Of a stretch of DNA of 64,000 bases, positions 24,785 through 34,519 are shown in pieces; position 1 is the first letter of the stretch; every line of letters starts with the position of its first letter. The position numbers and the translations under genes were made by a program. The stretch spans positions 1,736,001-1,800,000 of the forward strand of contig CAVTRI010000002.1 in the NCBI GenBank assembly GCA_963737075.1. The letters are read 5' to 3'. The notes under the pieces were generated by a model. The model ran no database searches. It saw only the letters and a program-made list of their open reading frames with translations, and was not told the origin of the DNA. Source of the stretch: CAVTRI01 sp963737075. GTDB lineage: Bacteria > Actinomycetota > Acidimicrobiia > Acidimicrobiales > Palsa-688.

Positions 24785-25933
24785 GTGGATCTCTCCCTCA
24801 CCGGTGAGCAGGAGGCCATGCGCGACGCGGCTCGAGCCTTCGTGGACGGCGAGGTCGTCCCCTACATCAGGGAATGGGACCGCGCAGAGTCCGTGGACCG
24901 TGGAATCGTTGCGCAGTTGGGTCGGCTGGGCTTTCTGGGCGCCACCATCCCGGAGGAGTACGGCGGCACGCCTTGTGACCACGTCTCGTACTGCCTCCTT
25001 TTGGAGGAGCTCGGCAGAGGTGACTCATCGGTGCGAGGCATCGTGTCGGTCAGCCTCGGCCTGGTCACCAAGACCCTGCTGACCGACGCGAGCGAGGACG
25101 TGCGCGGCCAGTGGATCCCCGACCTGTGCGCCGGCCGGCGGCTGGCGTGCTTCGGGCTGACAGAGCCTGACACCGGCTCCGACGCCGGCAGCCTGAAGAC
25201 GCGGGCGGAACGTGATGGGGACGACTGGATGCTCAGCGGCACCAAGATGTTCATTACCAACGGCACGTGGGCGGACCTGGCTTTGATCTTTGCTCGCACA
25301 TCCGGCCCCGGGCCCAAAGGGATCACGGCCTTCGCGGTGCCGACGTCAGCCTCCGGGTTCACAGCCAAGGAGGTCAAGGGAAAGCTTGGCCTTCGTGGCC
25401 AGGCGACGGCCGAGCTGCATTTGGACGAGGTGCGTGTCCCCGATGCATGCCGTGTGGGAGAGCTGGGCCAGGGATTCAAGATCGCTATGGCAGCCTTGGC
25501 CAAGGGGCGCATGAGCGTCGCCGCCGGCTGCGTCGGCTTGGCCCGCGCCTGCCTGGAGAGCGGCGTTCGGTATTCCTTGGAGCGCAGCCAGTTCGGTAAG
25601 CCCATCGCCAGCCATCAGCTCGTCCAGGAGCTTCTGGCGGACATGGCCGTGGAAGTGGACGCCGCCCGGCTGCTCACCTGGCGGGTCGCCGACCTGGTCG
25701 ACCGGCACCAGCCGTTTGAGATCGAGGCGTCGAAGGCCAAGTACTACGCCAGCGAAGTGGCGGTGCGGGCCGCCAACGCCGCGCTCCAAGTCCACGGGGG
25801 ATATGGGTATATCGATGAGTACCCGGTGGGCAAGTTCCTGAGAGACGCGCGAGTCATGACGCTCTATGAGGGCACGAGCCAGATTCAGAAGCTGATCATC
25901 GGCCGCTCCCTCACCGGCATCAACGCCATCTGA
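24785..25933 (+). CDS. Acyl-CoA dehydrogenase
   Basis: A 382-residue FAD acyl-CoA dehydrogenase with the complete classical signature: FGLTEPDTGSDAGSLKT, KMFITNG, RSQFGKPI, QVHGGYGYIDEYPV and YEGTSQIQ with Glu362 as the expected catalytic base. It should oxidise an acyl-CoA to the 2-enoyl-CoA and pass electrons to ETF. The GTG start has no ribosome site; TAGTCT lies 6 bases upstream (24773-24778), fitting a leaderless transcript. It diverges from the CoA-transferase at 24738 with only 46 bases between, so both promoters overlap. It converges on the molybdopterin gene. Confidence 0.93.
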   Translation: MDLSLTGEQEAMRDAARAFVDGEVVPYIREWDRAESVDRGIVAQLGRLGFLGATIPEEYGGTPCDHVSYCLLLEELGRGDSSVRGIVSVSLGLVTKTLLTDASEDVRGQWIPDLCAGRRLACFGLTEPDTGSDAGSLKTRAERDGDDWMLSGTKMFITNGTWADLALIFARTSGPGPKGITAFAVPTSASGFTAKEVKGKLGLRGQATAELHLDEVRVPDACRVGELGQGFKIAMAALAKGRMSVAAGCVGLARACLESGVRYSLERSQFGKPIASHQLVQELLADMAVEVDAARLLTWRVADLVDRHQPFEIEASKAKYYASEVAVRAANAALQVHGGYGYIDEYPVGKFLRDARVMTLYEGTSQIQKLIIGRSLTGINAI

Positions 25934-25943
25934 CCGATCAACA

Positions 25944-28274
25944 TCAACCGTGCTCGGCCTCGACGAGAAGGCGGCGGATGTCGTTCGGGCCGAGCGGGGT
26001 CTTGGTGACGTGGATGCCGAGATGGGCGAGGGCGTCGGCGACGGCGTTCGCGGTGGCGGCGTGGGCTCCGATCGCCCCTCCTTCCCCCATGCCTTTGAAG
26101 CCGCCAGGGTTCGTCGTCGAGCGCGATTCGAGGTAGCCGATCTCGATGTCGGGGACCTCAGTCGTGGTGGGCAACAGGTAGTCGACGAAACTGGCGGTCA
26201 GCGGGTTGCCGTCGGGATCGTAGACGAAGTCTTCGAGCAGCACACCGGCCATGCCCTGGACGACCCCGCCCGCGATCTGGCCATCCACGATGGTGGGGTG
26301 GATCATGACGCCGCAGTCTTCGGAGACGATGTAGCGGAGAACGGAGGCCAGGCAGGTGTCGGGATCGATCTCGACGACGCACAGGTGGGTGGCGTTGGAC
26401 CAGGTGGGGAAGCTGTTGGGCTTGAACCGCACAGTGGCTTCCAGGCCGGCGCCGATATCGACCGGCAACTCGTGCGCGGACCGGTAGGCGGCTTTGGCCA
26501 CCTCTTTGAGGGTCGTGAACCGGCTGGGTGTGCCCTGCACGAAGATCCGGCCCTCTTGGATGGCGAGATCCGCAGGGTCGGCCTCCATGGTGTGGGCGGC
26601 GATGGTGAGGACCTTCTCGCGCACCGCCTCAGTGGCTTGGCGGGCGGCGCCGCCGGCGACCACCGCTGTGCGCGACCCGCCAGTGCCGGGCCCGTAGGGG
26701 GTGGACTCGGAGTGGCCCTGCACCACGGTGATGTCGTCGTAGTCGACGCCGAGCGTGTCGGCGATGATCTGGGCCATGGTCGTCTCGACGCTCTGCCCGT
26801 GTGAGGTTGTACCCAGGTAGGCGACGACCTTGCCGCTCGCCTCCACCCGGACCGTTGCTCCTTCGCTGCTGAGGGTCGGGGAGCCCATCGAGGTCGGCTC
26901 GACGTAGACCGCGCAGCCGAGTCCGAGCAGGCGGCCATCAGCTCGGGCCTGCCGCTGCTCTTTGCGGAAGCGTTCGTAGTCGAGGATCTCTAGCGCCTGC
27001 TCCAGCGTTTCCAGGGGGGTGATCTCCTTGAACACGTTTCCGCTGGGCGAGGTGAATGGCAGGTCGGCCGACGAGAGCAGGTTCTTGTGGCGCAGCTCGA
27101 TGGGATCGATGCCGAGCACCCGGGCGGCGTGGTCGATGGCCATCTCCCGCGCTGTCGTCTCGAACATCCACGGCCCCCGGTAGGCGCCCTTGCCCATGGT
27201 GTTGGTCCACACCATGCGCGTCGAGAAGCCGAGCCTGGGGATCTTGTACGGTCCGGGTACCAGGGTGGTGTCCATGACCGCCGGGCACGGCGGGTAAGCG
27301 CCGACGTCGGCCACGTGGTCGATGGTGATGGCCTGAATGCGGTGTTCATCGTCGACGGCCAGGCGCACCAGCCCGAACTCGTTTCGAGAATGCGGTGCGC
27401 CGGTCAGGTTTTCGCGGCGGTCCTCGATCCACTTCACCGGGCGGCCGAGCAGCTTCGACGCCAGCACCACGGCGCACTCCTCGCGGAACACGAACATCTT
27501 CTGCCCGAAGCCCCCGCCGACGTCCCGAGCGTCGACTCGGACGTTGGCCTCAGGGACGCCCAGGTAGCGGGCGAAGAAGTTGCGCGTCTCGTGGACGCTC
27601 TGGGTGGCGCAGGTGACGTCGAGCTCCCAGCGCCCCGGCTCCCAGGAGGCGACGATGCCGCGTGTCTCCAGCGGGATGCAGAGGTAGCGGTTTTGCTGAA
27701 TGGGCGCTTCCACCACGTGGGCGACGCCGGCCATCACGGGCTCGAGGTCGGGCGCCAGAGGGGTGAACGGCACTGTCACCATGGCGTTGGACGTGAGCCC
27801 CCAGGCGGCGTGCACCACGTGCTCGGTGTCTTCGGCCGCGGTGACGAAGTCCACGCACGGATCGGACGGTTCCAACTCGACGTCGATCAGTTCGCAGGCG
27901 TCCTCGGCGATGTAACGGCTCTCGGCAACGACGAGGGCTATCGGGTCGCCCACGTAGCGGACGTCGCCGATCGCCAGCGGCGGCGGGACCACCAGCTCCT
28001 CCCCGAGCATGGCGTGCCACGCTTCGCCGAACTGCCCGTTGAAGTCCTGCCAGGTGAACACGGCAACGACACCTGCAAGCGCCTGCGCCTCGCTCACGTT
28101 CAGGCGCGTGATCTTCCCCTTGGCGATCTCGCTGCGCAGAAAGGCTGCGTGGAGGAGTCCGGTTGCCTTGACGTCGTCCACGTACTGGCCGTGCCCGGTG
28201 AGGAGCCGACTGTCCTCCTTGCGATGGACGGAGGCGCCGATGTACCGGGCGGCCGATCCCCTAACCGCGGTCAT
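25944..28274 (-). CDS. Molybdopterin-binding large subunit, xanthine dehydrogenase/CoxL family
   Basis: A 776-residue molybdenum hydroxylase large subunit. It shows the N-terminal ALD-type domain (RKEDSRLLTGHGQYVDD), DVGGGFGQKM, GAYRGPWMFETTA, VVQGHSESTPYGPGTGGSR and GMGEGGAIG with Glu731 as the expected catalytic base. The GAYRG motif is of the form II or aldehyde/hydroxylase type, not the AYxCSFR of true CO dehydrogenase. Such subunits normally work with a FAD subunit and a 2Fe-2S subunit, and neither is encoded nearby. It may use partners elsewhere. It should hydroxylate a carbon or oxidise an aldehyde or heterocycle. It diverges from a crotonase. Confidence 0.9.
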   Translation of the reverse strand: MTAVRGSAARYIGASVHRKEDSRLLTGHGQYVDDVKATGLLHAAFLRSEIAKGKITRLNVSEAQALAGVVAVFTWQDFNGQFGEAWHAMLGEELVVPPPLAIGDVRYVGDPIALVVAESRYIAEDACELIDVELEPSDPCVDFVTAAEDTEHVVHAAWGLTSNAMVTVPFTPLAPDLEPVMAGVAHVVEAPIQQNRYLCIPLETRGIVASWEPGRWELDVTCATQSVHETRNFFARYLGVPEANVRVDARDVGGGFGQKMFVFREECAVVLASKLLGRPVKWIEDRRENLTGAPHSRNEFGLVRLAVDDEHRIQAITIDHVADVGAYPPCPAVMDTTLVPGPYKIPRLGFSTRMVWTNTMGKGAYRGPWMFETTAREMAIDHAARVLGIDPIELRHKNLLSSADLPFTSPSGNVFKEITPLETLEQALEILDYERFRKEQRQARADGRLLGLGCAVYVEPTSMGSPTLSSEGATVRVEASGKVVAYLGTTSHGQSVETTMAQIIADTLGVDYDDITVVQGHSESTPYGPGTGGSRTAVVAGGAARQATEAVREKVLTIAAHTMEADPADLAIQEGRIFVQGTPSRFTTLKEVAKAAYRSAHELPVDIGAGLEATVRFKPNSFPTWSNATHLCVVEIDPDTCLASVLRYIVSEDCGVMIHPTIVDGQIAGGVVQGMAGVLLEDFVYDPDGNPLTASFVDYLLPTTTEVPDIEIGYLESRSTTNPGGFKGMGEGGAIGAHAATANAVADALAHLGIHVTKTPLGPNDIRRLLVEAEHG

Positions 28275-28371
28275 CGAATCGCCACCTTAGGGCTAACCCC
28301 GCCTGACTGGGCTGTCCAACTGCGTACTGCTCGTGACATCCGCAGCCGACGGACCGTTACTATCGGCTCCC
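28275..28371. promoter_or_regulatory. Divergent region with GTCCAACTG box
   Basis: The gap between the molybdopterin gene (minus) and the crotonase (plus) contains GTCCAACTG at 28314-28322. On the plus strand TACTAT (28358-28363) ends 8 bases before the proposed GTG of the crotonase, fitting a leaderless promoter. An alternative GTG start at 28333 lies just behind the box. Confidence 0.5.
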
Positions 28372-29154
<783 letters not shown>

Positions 29155-29178
29155 CCCGGAGGAGCACCGAGCTTCGCT

Positions 29179-29997
29179 TCACAGGGTTTCGCCACGCATG
29201 CGGCGAAGGCGCCGATTGGTGCCTTCCAGCCATCTGTCGTAGTCGCTCGCTTTACGAAGGAATGACTCTCCGACTCGTGGGTGCGGCAGCACCAAGAATC
29301 GGCCGGCGGCCATCGCCTCCAGGGTCATGTCGGCGCAGAGTTCGGGCTCGACGACCTCTCCGATATTCGCCGTCACGGAGTCGTCGCGACGTGTCGAGCT
29401 GGGCTCGTCGTCCTCATTGCGCCCGAGCATGCCCGTATTGACGGCGTTCGGACAGAGACACGTCACCCGTATTCCCAAATGCGAATAGTTCAACGCTATC
29501 CACTCGGCGAAACCCAGGGCACCGTGCTTGGTCAGCGTGTACCCCATGCCCGACGGGCCGGTGATCAGCGCCGCCGAGGAGATCGTTTGCACGAGATAGC
29601 CTTCGCCTCGCTCGACCATTCCCTGCACCACGGCCTCGGCTGCCCACACGTGGGCGAGCAGATTCACGCGGACAATCCGCTCCATCTGATCAGGTTGGGA
29701 CCGCAGCCCATCTCCGACGTCCGTGATTCCTGCATTCGAGCAGAAGACCAGCACGGGGCCGAACGTTCGTTCCGCTTCAGCGACGAGATCATTGATGGCG
29801 GTGGGGTCGCCGACGTCCACCGGTACCGCCAGACCTCCGACGCGATCGGCAATCTTGCGAGCCCGCTGCTCGTTGAGGTCGGCGACGACCACACGGGCGC
29901 CTTCGGCCGCCAGCCGCTCGACCAACGCTCGACCGATACCGTGCCCCCCGCCGGTGACGACGGCGCATCTTTCCCTGAGCTCGAGCATGGGCAGCAT
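29179..29997 (-). CDS. SDR family oxidoreductase
   Basis: A 272-residue SDR with TGGGHGIG near residues 15-22, VDVGDPT, CSNAG, ISSAA and the active site YTLTK. The C-terminus after the CPNAVNTGML segment is longer and more charged than in FabG and lacks the common GG-x-T closing strand. Here it runs through VLPHPRVGESFLRKASDYDRW, a pattern seen in SDRs of actinobacterial catabolic clusters. The substrate is unknown. It is divergent to the LLM gene at 30029 with a 31-base gap and convergent to the hydratase. Confidence 0.85.
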   Translation of the reverse strand: MLPMLELRERCAVVTGGGHGIGRALVERLAAEGARVVVADLNEQRARKIADRVGGLAVPVDVGDPTAINDLVAEAERTFGPVLVFCSNAGITDVGDGLRSQPDQMERIVRVNLLAHVWAAEAVVQGMVERGEGYLVQTISSAALITGPSGMGYTLTKHGALGFAEWIALNYSHLGIRVTCLCPNAVNTGMLGRNEDDEPSSTRRDDSVTANIGEVVEPELCADMTLEAMAAGRFLVLPHPRVGESFLRKASDYDRWLEGTNRRLRRMRGETL

Positions 29998-30028
29998 CCC
30001 GTGGTGACGACCTGCTAAGCGTATCGAG

Positions 30029-30985
30029 ATGGTGAAGTCGAAAGAGATGGTCGAGGCCGCGGTCGCACCCGGCTCTGCCGCCCGCGAAAAGCTCGAGATA
30101 GGGATGTCTATCCGCAGTCTGAGCGACGTTGCGGGGACGGCCCGTCGTTGCGAGGAGCAGGGCTACGACTACGTGACCTCCGGGGAGCACGTCACCTTTC
30201 ACGTCCCGATGCCCAACGCGATTGTTTCTCTCTCGGTCGCCGCCGGTGCCACTACCGGTGTCAAGCTACTTAGCGCCGTGACGCTGGTACCCCTGTACCC
30301 GCCGGTGCTCCTGGCCAAGCTGGGTGCTGCGTTGGATGTGGCCAGCGGAGGCCGGTTCAACCTCGGCGTGGGCGTCGGAGGCGAGTATGTGCCGGAGTTC
30401 GAGGCGTGCGGGGTACCCGTTCGCGAGCGGGGCGCCAGGACGAACGAGGCCTTGGAGATCATCACCCGGCTGTGGGCGGGCGAGAGAATCTCTTTCCACG
30501 GACGCTTTGCGAGCTTCAGCGATGTCTCGATCGAGCCGGTGCCGATCCAACGTCCCCGCCCACCCATTTGGGTGGCCGGCCGGTCTGATGCCGCCATGCG
30601 CAGGGCCGCCCGGTACGGCGACTCCTGGATGCCCTACATGTACACGCCAGAGATGGTCGCCGGCAGTGCGGAGACCGTACGCCGTGAAGCCGGCCGCCCG
30701 GTCCGGTCGGCACTCCTCATCTTCTTCTGTGTACACCGCGACGGCCAGGTGGCGCGGGCGATGGCTGTGGAGCGTCTCTCCAGGCAATACCATCAGAATT
30801 TCGACCGCCTGGTCGATCGCTACACCCTCGCAGGCACCCCGCAGCAGGTCGTCTCCCAGGCTCGCCGCTTCCTCGACGCCGGGGTCACGGCATTGATGGT
30901 GGCGTCTGCATGCCCCGCTTCCTACGTCGACGACAACCTCGCCCTGTTCGCGGCCGAGGTGCTTCCGGCGCTGCGTGAGGGCTGA
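30029..30985 (+). CDS. LLM class flavin-dependent (probably F420) oxidoreductase
   Basis: A 318-residue luciferase-like enzyme. It shows the barrel start EIGMSIRSLSDV, TSGEHVTFH, LLSAVTLVPLYPPV, LDVASGGRFNLGVGVGG, the PPIWVAGRSDAAMRRAARYGD strand-turn and TLAGTPQQV, the order found in TIGR03619-like F420-dependent oxidoreductases. The reaction is probably a hydride transfer to or from a ketone, alcohol or double bond; the exact substrate is unknown. The start has no strong ribosome site. It converges on the P450 gene at 30999, and it is only distantly similar to the LLM protein at 1245. Confidence 0.87.
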   Translation: MVKSKEMVEAAVAPGSAAREKLEIGMSIRSLSDVAGTARRCEEQGYDYVTSGEHVTFHVPMPNAIVSLSVAAGATTGVKLLSAVTLVPLYPPVLLAKLGAALDVASGGRFNLGVGVGGEYVPEFEACGVPVRERGARTNEALEIITRLWAGERISFHGRFASFSDVSIEPVPIQRPRPPIWVAGRSDAAMRRAARYGDSWMPYMYTPEMVAGSAETVRREAGRPVRSALLIFFCVHRDGQVARAMAVERLSRQYHQNFDRLVDRYTLAGTPQQVVSQARRFLDAGVTALMVASACPASYVDDNLALFAAEVLPALREG

Positions 30986-30998
30986 CGTTCCCGGGTCC

Positions 30999-32222
30999 TC
31001 AATCCCAGACGAGAGGAAAGGTGTGCGGTGCCCGGGGGTTTCCGCTGTAGACCAGTTCCACCCCGGGCTTGATGCGATAGTGGGGAATGCGGTCGTGCCA
31101 GGCTTGCATGGCGACAACCATCTCCATCCGGGCTAGATGCGAGCCGAGACAGCGATGGAAGCCGCTGGCGAAGCCGACGTGCGGGTTGGGTGACCGGTTC
31201 AAGTCGACCGTCAGCGGGTCGGGGAAGTACTTCGGGTCGAGATCGGCCGACGACCAGGACATGATCATGAGCGTCCCGGCCGGGAGCTTCACGCCGCTCG
31301 GCAGCTCGAGGTCCTCGAGAGCGATACGGCCCCCGTCGGTGACGGGCGACTCGAACCGCATCAGCTCCTCGATGGCCAGCGGCCAGCGGGACGGGTCATC
31401 AACCAGCTCTTGCCTCGGCGCGGGATGCCGGGCGAGGTAGCTCAGGAAACAGGCCAGGGACGCGGCGACGGTGTCCAGGCCAGCGATGATGAGCAGGCCC
31501 AGGATGTCGTGGATGTCCTCGCGCGTGAGCGTCTCTCCCCCGGCTTCCGCCGTGAGGAGCCAACCGAGCATGTCGTCACCGGGATCGCCCCGAGCTTCCC
31601 GCTCGCCCAATGACCGGTTGAAGTAGGCCTGGATCCACTCGACCGCCTCCGCCCTCTTGTTCGCGGCCACCTCTGGTGGATCACGCTGGAGCTGCTCGTT
31701 GCCGAGGGTCAGCTCTTTGAAGTTCAGGAGGCCAGGGAGGTCCTTCATCGGGAGACCCATGATGGAGAGGAAGATCTGGGACGGCAGCGGCTCGCACCAT
31801 TGATGGTAGGCGTCGACCTCGTGACTGTCGATGAAACCGTCGATCATGCGGTTGGCGAGGCTCCTGACCTGGTCTGCAAGTGGAGCCACTCTCTTGGCGG
31901 TGAAGACCGGGTCGAGGAGGCGGCGGTACTTCCTGTGTTCGGGCCCATCGAGGCCCAACGGGATGGCCGGACGATTCGACCCCAGGAACTTGGAACTCTG
32001 CTCGACGCCGCGGTGCTTGTTGATGAACAGGGTGTCGTCCATCGTGAGGATGATGGGATCGCCGTCGGGAGTGCGGGCCACCGGGCACTTCTCCGCCAGA
32101 TCGACGTACATGGGCTGAGGCTCGGCAGACGAGCGCGCCTGCACCCACTCCGGCGTGGCGTTCCAGGCCGTGACCGTCTTGTACATCCTCCGGATGTCCA
32201 CGCTGGGATCTGTGCTGGTCAC
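30999..32222 (-). CDS. Cytochrome P450
   Basis: A 407-residue soluble bacterial P450. It has the oxygen-binding I-helix AGLDTVAA, the K-helix EELMR (ExxR), and the heme loop FASGFHRCLG with the ligand Cys358. It should hydroxylate a lipophilic substrate with electrons from a ferredoxin system that is not in the window. GGGGAGG precedes the ATG. It diverges from an amidohydrolase across a 205-base region that carries three copies of the GTCCAACTG-type box. It is not closely related to the P450 at 40433. Confidence 0.93.
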   Translation of the reverse strand: MTSTDPSVDIRRMYKTVTAWNATPEWVQARSSAEPQPMYVDLAEKCPVARTPDGDPIILTMDDTLFINKHRGVEQSSKFLGSNRPAIPLGLDGPEHRKYRRLLDPVFTAKRVAPLADQVRSLANRMIDGFIDSHEVDAYHQWCEPLPSQIFLSIMGLPMKDLPGLLNFKELTLGNEQLQRDPPEVAANKRAEAVEWIQAYFNRSLGEREARGDPGDDMLGWLLTAEAGGETLTREDIHDILGLLIIAGLDTVAASLACFLSYLARHPAPRQELVDDPSRWPLAIEELMRFESPVTDGGRIALEDLELPSGVKLPAGTLMIMSWSSADLDPKYFPDPLTVDLNRSPNPHVGFASGFHRCLGSHLARMEMVVAMQAWHDRIPHYRIKPGVELVYSGNPRAPHTFPLVWD

Positions 32223-32427
32223 GTGACCTCCCCGTCCCCTCCTGAGCAGTGGCGACCGCCCATTGAAGATATCGAGCGGAGCGACCTCACGCCGGGTGTC
32301 TAACTGTGTGGTAAGACGCAGTTGGACGTGTCCAAGGTTGCCATCCCGTTCTGAGATGCGGTTGGACTGCGGGACTCCGGTTTACCGGTGTGGGGATTCA
32401 TATACTCGCTGGTGGAGAGGAGGTTCG
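32223..32427. promoter_or_regulatory. Divergent promoter with a cluster of GTCCAACTG-type boxes
   Basis: Three boxes stand here: GTCTAACTG (32298-32306), CAGTTGGAC (32319-32327) and CGGTTGGAC (32359-32367). The first two face each other as an inverted repeat with a 12-base spacer, the arrangement of an operator for a TetR- or GntR-type dimer. TATACT (32401-32406) is a consensus -10 for the amidohydrolase, whose ATG at 32428 follows GAGAGGAGG. No convincing -35 is seen, so an activator or repressor may dominate. Confidence 0.55.
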
Positions 32428-33777
32428 ATGACCGACACAGAGATTCGTACCACCGGACATTCGGATCTGGGGTACAAGATCAATGATGCGGACAACCATT
32501 TCACGGAGCCGCCTGATTGCTTCGAGCGCTTCATCGATGCGTCGAAGGCGGATCTGGCGATCCGGTATCTGCAGGGCCCGGACGGGAAGATGGTGCAGCT
32601 GTTCGCCGGCCAGCCGTCGAAGTTTCACTCCCACCAGGTCACCTATTCCAAGGAAGAATTGGAGAAGATGCTGGGTGACACCTCGACGGTCGGGACCGGG
32701 CGGGGCACGGTCCCCAGGACCGAGGGGGAGCCCGAGTTGGGGGTGGTGCCTGGCATGCTGCTCAACCGGCTCAATCCGTTGAAGGGCCTGTCGGACGAGG
32801 AGCGCAAAGCGTTCGTGGCCGAGTTCCGCCACCGGGCGGAGGCGTTTGGCAACCGCGATCTCCGGCTGGCGTTGATGGACGAGCAGGGGATCGATAAGGC
32901 CGTTATGTTCCCGGCGGCCGCCCACGACATCGAATTCGAGTTCGCGGACAATGTGCCCGCTCTGTACGCGAACATCCGGGCGTTCAACCGGTGGATGGCG
33001 GAGGAGGTCGGGTTCAGTGCCGACAAACGCATGTTTCTCCCGCCTTACATCTCGTTCGCCGACCCTGACCTGGCCGTGAAGGAACTCGAGCAGGTGATGG
33101 CCGACGGGGCGCGCCTGATTCAGACCAAGAGCGGACACGCCCACGGCGGGGCAGACAACCCCTTCGGTGGCCGGTCGCTGGCGGATCCGGTGTACGACCG
33201 GTTCTGGTCCATCGTCAACGAGGCCGAGGTCCGCCTGGCGGTGCACCTCGGGGGCACCGACTACCAGAAGTACGGGGCGGACTGGAGCGAAGACCCGACC
33301 ACCACCTTCGGGGACTTCGACGCCTTCCAGTGGATGATGTACTGGGGTGACCGTCCGGCCATGGAGCTTACAGCGGCGCTCATCTTGCACAATTTCTTCG
33401 GCCGGTTCCCGAAGATCAAGGTGCTGCTGTCGGAGCAGGGCACCGTGTGGCTGCCGTACGCCCTGCGCAAGGCGGACCACGCCTTCCTGATGGGCCGCAA
33501 GGCCAAATGGGCGGACAACGGTCGGCTCGACCGGCGCCCATCGGAGATATTCCGCCAGCATTTCGTCGTCGCCCCCTTCCCGGAGGAGAACGTGCAGCGC
33601 GTGGTCTCCGAGGTCGGGATCGAGCCAATTGTGTTCGGCTCGGACTTCCCTCATGGGGAGGGACTCGCTTACCCCTCCCAGTATGTCGGCGCCCAGCTCA
33701 GCGGCTTCTCTGAAGTGGACCAGCGTCGCATCATGCGGGACACCATGGAGGCCTTCCTCGCGCCCTGCCTGACGTGA
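32428..33777 (+). CDS. Amidohydrolase_2 family protein
   Basis: A 449-residue metal-dependent TIM-barrel protein. It has DADNHFTEP at residues 20-28, RLALMDEQGIDKAVMFP, AVHLGGTDY, LSEQGTVWLPY and FGSDFPHGEG. It is a clear paralogue of the protein at 49732 (shared NRDLRL, LFGRFP/FFGRFP-KIK, RPSEIF and GSDFPH-EG). Members decarboxylate or hydrolyse carbon-carbon or amide bonds on aromatic and alicyclic acids; here the substrate is unknown. The next crotonase overlaps its stop by 4 bases, so the products probably act in consecutive steps. Confidence 0.88.
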   Translation: MTDTEIRTTGHSDLGYKINDADNHFTEPPDCFERFIDASKADLAIRYLQGPDGKMVQLFAGQPSKFHSHQVTYSKEELEKMLGDTSTVGTGRGTVPRTEGEPELGVVPGMLLNRLNPLKGLSDEERKAFVAEFRHRAEAFGNRDLRLALMDEQGIDKAVMFPAAAHDIEFEFADNVPALYANIRAFNRWMAEEVGFSADKRMFLPPYISFADPDLAVKELEQVMADGARLIQTKSGHAHGGADNPFGGRSLADPVYDRFWSIVNEAEVRLAVHLGGTDYQKYGADWSEDPTTTFGDFDAFQWMMYWGDRPAMELTAALILHNFFGRFPKIKVLLSEQGTVWLPYALRKADHAFLMGRKAKWADNGRLDRRPSEIFRQHFVVAPFPEENVQRVVSEVGIEPIVFGSDFPHGEGLAYPSQYVGAQLSGFSEVDQRRIMRDTMEAFLAPCLT

Positions 33778-34499
33778 CCGCGGCCGCACGCCACGTTCGG
33801 TACGACGCGGTTGAGTCGGTCTCGGTCATCACCCTGGACCGCCAACCGCTGAACGTGTATGACGGCCGCTTTCATGTCGAGTTTCAGGAGGCGTGGAAGC
33901 GGGCTCGTTCGGACGACAGCACCAGGGCGGTGGTGATGAAGGCCACCGGAAAGCACTTCTGCGCTGGCGCGAACATGCGCGATCCTGAGCCGGCTCCCGA
34001 CGGCGCGGTCGAGCTGTCGTCGATGGACGAGATCCGCCTCATCAAGGACACGATGAAGCCGACGATCGCCGCCGTCCAGGGTGGGTGCATCGGCGGCGGT
34101 CAACGCATGGTCTGGCCTTGCGACATCGTGTTTTGCACCCAGGACGCCTTCTTCCAGGACCCGACCGTGCAGATGGGGATTGGTGGGATCCAGTCCCACC
34201 TGCACACGTGGTTCTACGGTCCCCGGCTGGCGAAAGAGATGATCTACGGGTCCGTGCGCCTTCCTGCCCGCCGGCTCTACGACATGGGCCAGGTCAACCG
34301 CCTGTACGAAGACGTGGCCACGCTGCACGCAGAGGCTGAGGCCTTCGCTCGTCACGTGGCGGAGCAGGATCCGGCCGCGATCCGCCAGGCCAAGCGCGCT
34401 TCAGACATCACGATGGACATTCAGGGTCAGCACTACGTCGTCTCTCGCATGGGAGAGCTGCTCGACGACTTCCCGACGTTCAAGCTTGGCACCCGCTGA
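33774..34499 (+). CDS. Enoyl-CoA hydratase/isomerase family protein
   Basis: A 241-residue crotonase-fold protein, short for the family. Its GTG overlaps the amidohydrolase stop (GTGA). Oxyanion elements are GKHFCAGANMRD and GGCIGGGQRM. The hydratase Glu positions are Gln-Arg and Asp (FFQDPTVQMG), so classical hydration is doubtful. FFQDPT resembles FFDPHV of the crotonase at 55660, hinting at a shared subgroup with another reaction. It converges with the APH-like gene. Confidence 0.85.
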   Translation: MTAAARHVRYDAVESVSVITLDRQPLNVYDGRFHVEFQEAWKRARSDDSTRAVVMKATGKHFCAGANMRDPEPAPDGAVELSSMDEIRLIKDTMKPTIAAVQGGCIGGGQRMVWPCDIVFCTQDAFFQDPTVQMGIGGIQSHLHTWFYGPRLAKEMIYGSVRLPARRLYDMGQVNRLYEDVATLHAEAEAFARHVAEQDPAAIRQAKRASDITMDIQGQHYVVSRMGELLDDFPTFKLGTR

Positions 34500-34519
34500 G
34501 CGACGACGGTTCCAACGCT

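Noticed and set aside
25944..28274. Calling the molybdopterin protein a CO dehydrogenase
   Set aside because: It lacks the AYxCSFR active-site loop and has no CoxM or CoxS neighbours; only the wider hydroxylase family is supported.
30029..30985. A firm F420-dependent assignment for the LLM proteins
   Set aside because: The barrel family is clear, but cofactor choice between FMN and F420 cannot be read from the sequence alone.
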